From assembly GCA_035540675.1 (NCBI GenBank), contig DATLGB010000173.1:1-24233 (forward strand): DNA of 24,233 nucleotides, written 5' to 3'. This stretch comes from DATLGB01 sp035540675. GTDB taxonomy: Bacteria > Actinomycetota > Thermoleophilia > Solirubrobacterales > Solirubrobacteraceae. The notes under the pieces were generated by a model that was not told where the DNA came from, ran no database searches, and worked only from the letters and a program-made list of their open reading frames with translations. Positions 9,796 through 18,451 of the stretch are shown here, piece after piece. Within the stretch, counting starts at the first letter, position 1. Each line of letters opens with the position of its first letter. Both the position numbers and the translations under genes were made by a program.

Positions 9796-10272
9796 GGTGG
9801 GCTCGGCGCTCGGCTCGGCCGGGGCGTCGAGCGGCGGGACCGGCATCGGCTGGGGCTCCGGCGCGGGCCGCACGGCCGGCGCGCTCTCGTCGCGCAGCGA
9901 GCGCCACAGCGCCACCAGCACGGCGATGGTCAGCAGCAGCCCGACCCACGGCATCACCGTCGGATCCAGCGGGCCGGACGGCTGGTCGATCGCGCGCCAC
10001 AGCGCCAGCAGGACGGCGATCGCGCTCAGCCCCTCCCCCACCACGGCGACGGCGAGCGGGACCGGGACCGCGTCGCGCGCGGCGGTGACGGCGGGCACCG
10101 CGATCGCCGTGAGCGCGGTCAGCGCGAGCCACAGGTCGACGACGGCGAGCACCTGAAACGCGCTCTGGCCGCCCTCGGCGTATTCCCACCACGGCAGGAA
10201 CAGCGCCACGAGCAGCGCCAGCCCGGCGGCGCCGGCCACCCAGTCGGTGCTGCGAACCCGCTCCATCCTCAT
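9793..10272 (-). CDS. Four-helix membrane protein with proline-rich tail (159 aa)
   Basis: The protein has four hydrophobic segments (about 11-30, 42-65, 71-92 and 106-124), the first ending in the LFLPWW motif common in small actinobacterial membrane proteins. They are followed by a proline-rich cytosolic or extracellular tail of about 30 residues (PAPEPQPMPVPPLDAPAEP). The function is unknown. It is placed between the LLM oxidoreductase (13-nt gap) and gatC (11-nt gap), so it is almost certainly part of the same transcription unit. Two starts are possible, ATG 10272 (MRMERV) and ATG 10266; the first has TAGCCT 10 nt upstream. Its own stop TAG opens the TAGACT hexamer before gatC. Confidence 0.78.
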   Translation of the reverse strand: MRMERVRSTDWVAGAAGLALLVALFLPWWEYAEGGQSAFQVLAVVDLWLALTALTAIAVPAVTAARDAVPVPLAVAVVGEGLSAIAVLLALWRAIDQPSGPLDPTVMPWVGLLLTIAVLVALWRSLRDESAPAVRPAPEPQPMPVPPLDAPAEPSAEPT

Positions 10273-10282
10273 GCCGGCCGGG

Positions 10283-10288
10283 AGGCTA
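10283..10288 (-). promoter_or_regulatory. Candidate leaderless -10 (TAGCCT) sharing the LLM gene's TAG stop
   Basis: TAGCCT on the minus strand, preceded by TA, lies 10 nt before the ATG at 10272. Its TAG (10286-10288) is the stop codon of the LLM oxidoreductase gene. Confidence 0.4.
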
Positions 10289-11191
10289 TACGGACAGCGC
10301 CGGGATCAGCTCGCCGCCGATCAGCGCGACCGCGTCGTCGTCGTCGAACAGGTGGTGCTGGAGGACGACGCGCTCGACGCCGGCCCGCCCGTACTCGCGC
10401 AGGCGCTCGGCGACCTGCGCCGGCGTTCCGAACAGCCAGCCGTCGCGGCGGCGCTCGACCAGCGCGTCGGCGCCGCCCTCCTCGCCGCTGCGGTCGGCCA
10501 GCCGCGCGAGGCGCTCGCGCACCTCGGCCTCCTCGCGGCCGATCGCGAAGCCGGCCATCAGGCTCAGCCGCAGCGTCGCGGGATCGCGCCCCTCGGCGGC
10601 GCAGGCCGCGTCGAGCGCCGCGCGGTGGCGCGCGCAGGCCTCGGGGGACTCGCCGATCACGTTGTACTCGTCGGCGTGCCGGGCGGCGAGCCGCGCGCCG
10701 CGGGGGCGCGCGCGGCCGCCCATGACCAGCCGCGGCCGCGGCCGCTGGACGGGCGCGGGGCCCGTCTCGCGCCACAGCCGCTGGACCTCCACGACCTGGC
10801 GCTCGAGCTCGTCCATCCGCTCGCCCAGCGGCGGGAACGGGAAGCCGAACAGCTCGTGCTCGGCCTGCCACCAGCCGGTGCCCATCCCGACCTCGATGCG
10901 CCCGCCGGACACGTGGTCGGCGGTCAGCGCCAGCTTGGCCAGCACCGCCGCCGGGCGGAACGTGACCGGCGAGACGAGCGTCCCGAGCCGGATGCGCTGC
11001 GTGAGCGGCGCCAGCGCGCAGATCGTCCCCCACGCATCGAGCGCGCCGCGCTCGCGCCGGTCGTCGACCGACAGGTAGTGGTCGGACCGCAGCAGCGCGT
11101 CGTAGCCGTGGGCCTCGGCGAGGCCCGCGAGCCGGCGCCAGTCGTCCCAGCCGACGGCCTCCTGGCCTTCGATCATCAGCGCGAAGCGCAT
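10286..11191 (-). CDS. LLM-class (luciferase-like) flavin/F420-dependent oxidoreductase
   Basis: A 301-residue single-domain TIM-barrel oxidoreductase of the luciferase-like superfamily, of the type often annotated as F420-dependent. Visible family features are MRFALMIEGQ at the first strand, AEAHGYDALLRSDHYLS, RIRLGTLVSPVTFRPAAVLAK, the cofactor-region DHVSGGRIEVGMGTGWWQAEHELFGFPFPPLGERMDELE pattern in the middle (given here as signature segments only), and the late GTPAQVAERLREYGRAGVERVVLQ. The start ATG overlaps the folD stop in TGATG, so the two are translationally coupled. That pairing suggests a folate-related substrate, since Mer, the F420-dependent methylene-tetrahydromethanopterin reductase, belongs to this superfamily. 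The substrate remains unknown. Confidence 0.88.
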   Translation of the reverse strand: MRFALMIEGQEAVGWDDWRRLAGLAEAHGYDALLRSDHYLSVDDRRERGALDAWGTICALAPLTQRIRLGTLVSPVTFRPAAVLAKLALTADHVSGGRIEVGMGTGWWQAEHELFGFPFPPLGERMDELERQVVEVQRLWRETGPAPVQRPRPRLVMGGRARPRGARLAARHADEYNVIGESPEACARHRAALDAACAAEGRDPATLRLSLMAGFAIGREEAEVRERLARLADRSGEEGGADALVERRRDGWLFGTPAQVAERLREYGRAGVERVVLQHHLFDDDDAVALIGGELIPALSV

Positions 11192-12045
11192 CAGGCGCCG
11201 GCGAGAGCGCGCGCGGCGACCAGCGTGTTGCGCAGCAGCATCGCGATCGTCATGGGGCCGACGCCGCGCGGGACCGGCGTGATGAGCCCGGCGCGCTCGG
11301 CGGCGGGCTCGAAGTCGACGTCGCCGACGATCCCGTCGCCGGTGCGGTTGATCCCGACGTCGATGACGGTCGCGCCCGGCTTGACCCAGTCGCCCTCGAT
11401 CATCCGCGGCCGGCCGACCGCGGCGACCAGCACGTCGGCACGGCGGCACACCTCCGGCAGGTCGCGCGTGCGCGAGTGGCAGACCGTCACCGTCGCGTTG
11501 GCCGCGAGCAGCAGCTGCGCGACCGGCTTGCCCACGAGGTCGCTGCGGCCGACCACCACCGCCTCCGCGCCCTCGAGCACCACGTCGTGGCGGCGCAGCA
11601 GCTCCATCACGCCGGCCGGCGTGCACGGGCGCAGCCCGGGCTTGCCCTGCGCGAGTCGCCCGGCGGAGATGGGCGTCAGACCGTCGACGTCCTTCGCCGG
11701 GTCGATCAGGCTCGTCATCGCCGCGCCGTCGACCTGCGGCGGCGTCGGCAGCTGGAGCAGGATCCCCGAGACGCGCGGATCGGCGTTGAGCTCGCGCAGC
11801 AGCGCCTCGACCTCGGCCTGCGGTGCGTCCTGCGGGAGGCGGTGGTCGAACCCGGCGATGCCGACCTCGGCGCTGGCCTTCTGCTTGCCGCCGACGTAGA
11901 TCGCCGACGCCGCGTCCTCTCCGACCAGCAGCGTGGCCAAGCCGGGCTGCGGGTTGCCGGCGCCGACGAACTCGGCGACGTCACGGGCGACCTCCGCCCG
12001 CACCTGCCGCGCGATCTCGCGCCCGTCGATCACCGTGGCCGCCAT
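11191..12045 (-). CDS. folD: Bifunctional methylene-tetrahydrofolate dehydrogenase/methenyl-THF cyclohydrolase
   Basis: The enzyme interconverts 5,10-methylene-, 5,10-methenyl- and 10-formyl-tetrahydrofolate using NADP+, supplying one-carbon units. The 284 residues from MAATVIDG show the substrate site with Y and K in SAIYVGGKQKAS, GILLQLPTP, KDVDGLTP, the RPCTPAGVMELL segment, the Rossmann motif VVVGRSDLVGKP and VIDVGINR. The signature near the C-terminus is PRGVGPMT where the family normally has PGGVGPMT, an Arg-for-Gly change. I chose ATG 12045 over 12060: FolD proteins usually start a few residues before IDG, and the upstream ATG falls inside a TATGTT hexamer spaced 10 nt from 12045. First gene of a long minus-strand run and overlapped by the LLM gene. 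Confidence 0.95.
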   Translation of the reverse strand: MAATVIDGREIARQVRAEVARDVAEFVGAGNPQPGLATLLVGEDAASAIYVGGKQKASAEVGIAGFDHRLPQDAPQAEVEALLRELNADPRVSGILLQLPTPPQVDGAAMTSLIDPAKDVDGLTPISAGRLAQGKPGLRPCTPAGVMELLRRHDVVLEGAEAVVVGRSDLVGKPVAQLLLAANATVTVCHSRTRDLPEVCRRADVLVAAVGRPRMIEGDWVKPGATVIDVGINRTGDGIVGDVDFEPAAERAGLITPVPRGVGPMTIAMLLRNTLVAARALAGA

Positions 12046-12055
12046 AGGGGCGGGG

Positions 12056-12061
12056 AACATA
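12056..12061 (-). promoter_or_regulatory. folD: Candidate leaderless -10 element (TATGTT) for folD
   Basis: TATGTT on the minus strand lies 10 nt before the ATG at 12045 and directly after the inverted repeat of 12061-12120. It would drive the folD-LLM-gat run. Confidence 0.4.
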
Positions 12062-12120
12062 GCCGCCGCCCCGGCCGGACGCCCGCCTCCCGCGCGGGCG
12101 CCCGGCCGGCCGCCGCGGCT
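12061..12120 (-). terminator. Large inverted repeat filling the folD upstream spacer, likely terminator
   Basis: CCGGCCGGACGCCCGC (12071-12086) pairs with 12094-12109 over 16 bp with one mismatch and a 7-nt loop. Outer arms AGCCGC (12061-12066) and GCGGCT (12115-12120) pair as well. It lies immediately after the stop of the secreted-protein gene (12119-12121), so it probably ends that transcript. There is no T-tract, as is usual for very GC-rich genomes. Confidence 0.65.
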
Positions 12121-12979
12121 ACTTGCTGAGCTTCACCTTCGCGCCGCCGCTGACGTGGCGGTTCTGCTCGTCGACGCCGGTGACCGACACCGTGTAGCTG
12201 CCCTTGCGCAGCTTCGCCTTCTTCGAGATCTTCAGGGCGAGCTTGGCGGTGCCCTCGAGCCTGGCGAGCTTGCCGGTGGCGATGACCTTCTTGCCCTTGA
12301 GGAACTTGGCGACCACCTGCGTCAGTGGCGCGCTCGTGGAGGCCGTGATCGTGTACTTGCGCGCCCGGGTGAGCTTGCGGGCGGAGGCCTTGCCCGCCTT
12401 GACCGTCAGCTTGGTCTCGGGCTGCTCGCCGCTCTCACCGCTCTCCGGGACGCCGGTGGGGCCGCTCGGCGACGGGTTGGTCGGGCCCGCGGCGCCGGCG
12501 ACGGGCGCCAGCTCGGCGGTGCCGTTGTACTCGACGGACCCGCCGACGTAGTAGTTGGTGTAGTCGACGACGTACTGGCCGGCCGTGACGTTCTTGAGCC
12601 GGAGCTTGAGCGGCTTGCCGGGCGCGGCCGGGCCGTTCGTGCGCGCGTAGGTGCCGTCGGGCAGCTCCACCCGGACGCCGACGTTGGCGGCGTCGTTCTC
12701 GCCGGCGTCGACGGACACCACCAGCTCGCGCGACGGGTTGGCGACCGTCAGCTGGAAGCTGTCGCACGTCGGCGCGCGGCAGGGCAGCTCGTCGTTCTGC
12801 GCGGTGTGGTACCAGTGATGGGCGATGACGGACTCCATGACGCTGCCGGTCCAGGCGACCTTGGGCGAGGCGTCGGAGATGGTCCCGTCGGCGGGATCGG
12901 CCGCCGTCGCGACTCCCGCCGCCGCGGACAAAGTGATGACCGTGGCGCCGAGCGCGACGGTGAACGGCTTGATTCGCAT
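12119..12979 (-). CDS. Secreted two-domain protein with lysine-rich Ig-like C-terminal domain
   Basis: A 286-residue exported protein. Residues 1-26 form a Sec signal peptide (MRIKPFTVALGATVITLSAA, then AGVATA before ADPADG). The first mature domain (about 27-160) is beta-rich with one cysteine pair (CRAPTC), and its pattern LKLRLKNVTAGQYVVDYTNY resembles bacterial pre-peptidase-type or CUB-like beta-sandwiches. A Pro/Ser/Gly linker (about 163-188) leads to a lysine-rich beta-sandwich with AGKASARKLTRARKYTITAS and LRKGSYTVSVTGVDEQNR. I have seen such K-rich Ig-like modules in many secreted Solirubrobacterales proteins; this is memory, not a search. No catalytic residues are obvious, so a surface adhesive or structural role is a guess. 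The start ATG lacks a strong Shine-Dalgarno. Confidence 0.82.
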   Translation of the reverse strand: MRIKPFTVALGATVITLSAAAGVATAADPADGTISDASPKVAWTGSVMESVIAHHWYHTAQNDELPCRAPTCDSFQLTVANPSRELVVSVDAGENDAANVGVRVELPDGTYARTNGPAAPGKPLKLRLKNVTAGQYVVDYTNYYVGGSVEYNGTAELAPVAGAAGPTNPSPSGPTGVPESGESGEQPETKLTVKAGKASARKLTRARKYTITASTSAPLTQVVAKFLKGKKVIATGKLARLEGTAKLALKISKKAKLRKGSYTVSVTGVDEQNRHVSGGAKVKLSK

Positions 12980-13018
12980 GCTGCCTGTAACGGCGGGGGC
13001 GCCGGAATCTGGCGCGCT

Positions 13019-15226
<2,208 letters not shown>

Positions 15227-15235
15227 GGTCGGTCA

Positions 15236-15241
15236 ACGGTA
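15236..15241 (-). promoter_or_regulatory. pcrA: Candidate leaderless -10 element (TACCGT) for pcrA
   Basis: TACCGT on the minus strand lies 9 nt before the ATG at 15226 in a spacer of only 54 nt. Confidence 0.35.
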
Positions 15242-15280
15242 GCGAGCGGTCCCGACGCCGCCGTGGCAGCATCCGGCGCC

Positions 15281-16177
15281 GTGGCCCTGCCCGACGACGT
15301 CCGCGCCGCCTGTGCCCGCGTGGCGGCGCGCGCGACTCGCGTGCACGTGGTCGAAGAGGCGATCGAGCCCTACGCGCGCACGCTGCCGGCGGCGTCGCCG
15401 CCCGCGCCGGACCTTGGCGGCGCCGACGCCGAGCGGCGCGCTGCGTTCAGCCTCCAGCTCAACGCGATCAACTTCGGCTCGGGCTGGTTCCCGACGCTGC
15501 GCAAGCCGCCGGGGAAGTCCGGCTTTCGCACCGTCGAGGCGGGCCTGCGGGCCAACGGCCCGTGGACGGCCGGGGCGCTCGCCGAGATGACGCCGGAGCG
15601 CATCGCCGCCGCGCTCGGGCAGGATCCGGGTCACGAGCTGATGGCGCTGTTCGCCGCGGCCCTGCGCGAGCTGGGCGAGCGCGTGCTCGCGCACCACGGC
15701 GGCTCGTTCGGGGCGCTCGCCCGCGCCGGCGACGGATCGGCGGTGGCGCTCGCCGAGCACCTGGCCACGCTGCCGATGTGGCGCGACGTGTGCGAGCACG
15801 ACGGCGAGCCGGTGCCGCTGTTCAAGCGCGCGCAGATCGCGGCCGCCGACCTCGCGCTCGCCGGGCTGGCGCCGGCGGACGACCTCGCGCGCCTGACCCT
15901 GTTCGCGGACAACCTCGTCCCGCACGTGCTGCGCCTCGACGGCGTGCTGCGCTTCGACGAGGACCTCGTCGCGCGGATCGAGCGCGAGGAGCTGCTCGAG
16001 CACGGCTCGCGCGAGGAGGTCGAGATCCGCGCCTGCGCGGTCCACGCGGTCGAGCTGCTGGTCGCCGCGCACGGCGCCACGACGGCGACCGCCGCCGACA
16101 ACGCGCTCTGGCACCGCGGCGCCGGCACGCGCTACAAGGCCGTCCCGCGCCACCGGGCGCGGACGACGGCGTACTAG
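15281..16177 (+). CDS. Queuosine-salvage protein (DUF2419/Qng1-like queuosine 5'-phosphate N-glycosylase)
   Basis: Members of this family hydrolyse queuosine 5'-monophosphate to free queuine, recycling the modified base for tRNA. I recognise the family from INFGSGWFPTL (63-73), the KSGFRTVEAGLRAN segment (79-92), LFKRAQIAAADL (180-191), FADNLVPHVLRLDGVL (208-223) and EIRACAVHAVELL (248-260), which line the nucleoside pocket. Length (298 aa) fits a single domain. Start is uncertain: GTG 15281 gives a normal N-terminus and GTG 15263 would add six residues; neither has a Shine-Dalgarno. A very long frame open upstream is antisense to pcrA and is not part of the gene. Its stop overlaps that of the convergent histidine kinase within CTAG. 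It suggests that the organism takes up or recycles queuine precursors. Confidence 0.87.
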   Translation: MALPDDVRAACARVAARATRVHVVEEAIEPYARTLPAASPPAPDLGGADAERRAAFSLQLNAINFGSGWFPTLRKPPGKSGFRTVEAGLRANGPWTAGALAEMTPERIAAALGQDPGHELMALFAAALRELGERVLAHHGGSFGALARAGDGSAVALAEHLATLPMWRDVCEHDGEPVPLFKRAQIAAADLALAGLAPADDLARLTLFADNLVPHVLRLDGVLRFDEDLVARIEREELLEHGSREEVEIRACAVHAVELLVAAHGATTATAADNALWHRGAGTRYKAVPRHRARTTAY

Positions 16178-17586
16178 GCGGCCGTGCGCGCGGCCGGTGC
16201 GGCCGGGACCAGCAGGGTGGCCAGGACGCCGCCGCCGCTCGGGCTCTCCACGGCGAAGGAGCCTCCGCGGGACGCGGCGCGCTGGGCGAGCAGCGCCAGC
16301 CCGACGTGCCCGGCCTCGACCTCCGGCCGGCAATCGCTGGACCCGAAGCCGGCGCCGTCGTCTCTGACCTCGAGCGCAATGACCCCGCCGCGCCGGCTCA
16401 CGATCACGTCGACCTGCCTGGCGTTGGCGTGGCGCGCGGCGTTGACCAGCAGCTCGCGGCCGGCCGCGACCAGGAGGTCGTCCCGCACGTCGTCGAGGTC
16501 GCCGTCGACCAGCACGCGGGTGGTGAAGCTGGCGCGGCCGTCGATGCGGGCCGCGAGCGCGCGCAGGGCGGGCCCGAGCCGCTCCGGCGCCGGCAGCGGC
16601 CCGAGGCGCGTCATCAGGTCCCGCAGCTTGGTGAGCGTGGCGGCGACGGATTCGCGGGCGCTGACCAGGCGGTCCTCGTCGCCGCTGAGCCCGGTCACCA
16701 GGTCGGCGCGCGCGGAGAGCAGCGTCTGGAGCGCGTCGTCGTGCAGCTCGGCGGCGATCCGCCGGCGCTCGCGCTCCTCGGCGAGCAGCGCCTCGCGCAT
16801 GTGGCGGTCGCGGTCCGCGGCGATCTGGGCGATCTCCTGCTGGCGGCGCTCGGCGACGACGATCCCCGACAGCAGCAACCGGAGCAGGACGAGAGTGGCG
16901 AGCAGGCCGGGGACGACCGCGAACCCGAGCGTCGCGTACATGTGCGCCGCGCCCGCGGCGAGGACGATCCCAACGCCCTCCAGCGGCAGCAACGGGATGA
17001 TCGATCCGCGCAGCTCCGCGCGGCGCGAGTGCCCGCTCCTGCCTCTCGCGTAGAGCAGCAGGCTGGAGTCGACCAGCTTGAAGACCGCCAGCGCCCCGGC
17101 CACCGCCAGCACGAACGACCAGCTCCCGGGCTCGGCCGTGCCCGAGCGGGTCAGGGCCTGGACGAACGCGCCGGCGGCCAGCGCCGCGGAGCCGAACGTC
17201 GCGAAGTTGACCAGCGCCATGTGCCGCGGGATGCGCCCGGACGCCGCGTCGAGCCCGATCACCGCGAACGCCGCCGCCACGGCCGGGGCGGGGCCGCAGA
17301 GGGCGGCGAGGAGCACGAGCCCCGGATCCGACAAGGAGACGTGGATGTCGCCGACGCGGCCGCCGAGGCGGTCGCCCACCAGGGCGAGCACGAACAGGGA
17401 CGCGATCAGCGCGGGGTCGCTCCACTGCGCGGGGGACGACAGCCATGCCGCGGCGCCGGCGACCGCCAGGATGAGCACGCCCTGCTCGCGGGCCACGCGC
17501 CGCTGCGCGTCGGCCAGCGGCAGCGACGCGATGCCTGAGCGCCGCGCCCGGGCGAGCCGGTGGGGACGCCGCAGGCGCCCGGTCAC
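16174..17586 (-). CDS. Membrane-bound NarL-type sensor histidine kinase
   Basis: A 470-residue kinase. The N-terminal half carries about eight hydrophobic segments between residues 36 and 245, forming an integral membrane sensor with little extracytoplasmic sequence. A coiled linker (about 243-275) leads to a HisKA_3 dimerisation domain with ERERRRIAAELHDDALQ (271-287); H282 is the predicted phosphorylated histidine. The HATPase domain shows the N-box GRELLVNAARHANAR (N382), the G1 box DDGAGFG (409-415) and a G2-like GHVGLALL (426-433). Such kinases phosphorylate NarL/FixJ regulators, and one is encoded divergently 153 nt away. GTG 17586 is taken as the start; the frame extends further upstream without coding character. 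The signal sensed cannot be told from sequence. Confidence 0.88.
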   Translation of the reverse strand: MTGRLRRPHRLARARRSGIASLPLADAQRRVAREQGVLILAVAGAAAWLSSPAQWSDPALIASLFVLALVGDRLGGRVGDIHVSLSDPGLVLLAALCGPAPAVAAAFAVIGLDAASGRIPRHMALVNFATFGSAALAAGAFVQALTRSGTAEPGSWSFVLAVAGALAVFKLVDSSLLLYARGRSGHSRRAELRGSIIPLLPLEGVGIVLAAGAAHMYATLGFAVVPGLLATLVLLRLLLSGIVVAERRQQEIAQIAADRDRHMREALLAEERERRRIAAELHDDALQTLLSARADLVTGLSGDEDRLVSARESVAATLTKLRDLMTRLGPLPAPERLGPALRALAARIDGRASFTTRVLVDGDLDDVRDDLLVAAGRELLVNAARHANARQVDVIVSRRGGVIALEVRDDGAGFGSSDCRPEVEAGHVGLALLAQRAASRGGSFAVESPSGGGVLATLLVPAAPAARTAA

Positions 17587-17637
17587 CTTCTGCCCCGCAC
17601 CCGCCGAGAGCCCCCCATCGAGGCGAGCGTACAGCGG

Positions 17638-17651
17638 GTCGCGGCCGCGAC
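17638..17651. promoter_or_regulatory. Perfect 14-bp palindrome in the kinase-regulator spacer
   Basis: GTCGCGGCCGCGAC reads identically on both strands. Its 11-bp right part, GCGGCCGCGAC, recurs as a direct repeat at 17703-17713 near the regulator promoter. The placement between the divergent genes makes it a candidate operator, possibly for the regulator itself. Confidence 0.4.
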
Positions 17652-17670
17652 GCAATCGCACGCATGTCCA

Positions 17671-17680
17671 TGATCGATCA
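17671..17680. promoter_or_regulatory. Perfect 10-bp palindrome TGATCGATCA
   Basis: It lies midway between the two GCGGCCGCGAC repeats and is notably A/T-richer than its surroundings. Dimeric NarL-type regulators bind short inverted repeats, so this may be an autoregulatory site. It is 14 nt upstream of the candidate -10 TAGGGT. Confidence 0.4.
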
Positions 17681-17694
17681 ACCACGCCGCGAGA

Positions 17695-17700
17695 TAGGGT
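17695..17700 (+). promoter_or_regulatory. Candidate -10 element (TAGGGT) for the response regulator
   Basis: TAGGGT fits TANNNT and would give a leader of about 33 nt ending in AGGAG and the CTG start at 17740. The -35 region would overlap the TGATCGATCA palindrome. Confidence 0.35.
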
Positions 17701-17739
17701 GGGCGGCCGCGACCCCCGGCCCGAATCCAGGAGCTCACG

Positions 17740-18405
17740 CTGGACCCGCACGCTGCCTCCGCCGACCCGCCGCACCCGCGACGGCGCGTCGTCATCGCCG
17801 ACGACCACCCCGTGTTCCGGGAGGGCATCGTGTACGCCCTCGAGCGCGCCGGCTTCGAGGTGGTCGCCCAGTGCGAGACGGGGCCTGAAGCCGTGGAGCG
17901 GATCCGTGCGCTGCGGCCGGACGCGGCGCTGCTCGACCACCGCATGCCGGGCCTGACCGCCGCCGAGGTCATCGAGCAGCTGCGGCTCGCCGGCACGGCG
18001 GTGCCGGTGCTCGTGCTCTCGGCCCTCGACGACGCCGACGTCGTCGCGCGCTCGCTGGCCGCCGGGGCCGCCGGCTTCCTGACGAAGGCGGCCGATCGCG
18101 AGGTGATCTGCCGCGCGCTCGAGCGCGTCGCGAGGGGCGAGACCGTCATCGGCGACGACGTCCAGGCGGGGGTGGTCACGGCGCTCCGCGACGCCGTGGC
18201 GGCGGGCCGGCCGACGCTCTCCGAGCGGGAGCGGCAGATCCTCGAGCTCCTGGCCGACGGGCTCTCCGTCGAGCGCATCGCGGGGCGGCTCTACGTGAGC
18301 GCCGGAACCGTCAAGAGCCATCTTCAGAGCCTGTACGCGAAGCTCGGCGTATCCGAGCGCGCCGCCGCGGTCGCCGAGGGCATGCGCTGCGGCCTGATCC
18401 GGTGA
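17740..18405 (+). CDS. NarL/FixJ-family response regulator, apparent CTG start
   Basis: A 221-residue regulator with an N-terminal receiver domain and a C-terminal LuxR-type helix-turn-helix. In the receiver the acidic pair is D21-D22 in VVIADDHPVFREG, the phosphoacceptor is D66 in LLDHRMPG, the switch serine is S94 and the lysine is K116 in GFLTKAA. The DNA-binding part has LSERERQILELLADGLSVERIA and VSAGTVKSHLQSLYAKLGV. The frame opens after a TAG at 17695-17697, and the first ATG, GTG or TTG is the GTG at 17812, which would delete the first strand and both acidic residues. CTG 17740 has AGGAG (17729-17733) 6 nt upstream, so I choose it. The gene is divergent from its likely kinase. Confidence 0.9.
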   Translation: MDPHAASADPPHPRRRVVIADDHPVFREGIVYALERAGFEVVAQCETGPEAVERIRALRPDAALLDHRMPGLTAAEVIEQLRLAGTAVPVLVLSALDDADVVARSLAAGAAGFLTKAADREVICRALERVARGETVIGDDVQAGVVTALRDAVAAGRPTLSERERQILELLADGLSVERIAGRLYVSAGTVKSHLQSLYAKLGVSERAAAVAEGMRCGLIR

Positions 18406-18410
18406 TCGGC

Positions 18411-18434
18411 GGGTGCCGGCCGAAGCCGGCACCC
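18411..18434. terminator. Bidirectional terminator hairpin
   Basis: A perfect 10-bp stem (GGGTGCCGGC, 18411-18420; GCCGGCACCC, 18425-18434) with a CGAA loop lies between the convergent ends of the response regulator (18405) and the small secreted protein (18452). There is no T-tract on either side. Confidence 0.75.
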
Positions 18435-18451
18435 ACTCGCGGTTGCTGCCG

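Noticed and set aside
12046..12060. ATG 12060 as start of folD
   Set aside because: The five extra residues (MFPAP) are atypical for FolD, and the ATG lies inside the TATGTT element that is correctly spaced for ATG 12045.
15233..17671. Minus-strand open frame of 812 codons
   Set aside because: It is antisense to the queuosine-salvage gene and out of frame with the histidine kinase; Arg/Ala/Gly-rich with no domain.
17812..18405. GTG 17812 as start of the response regulator
   Set aside because: It would remove the first receiver strand and both acidic residues. CTG 17740 with AGGAG upstream keeps the complete domain.
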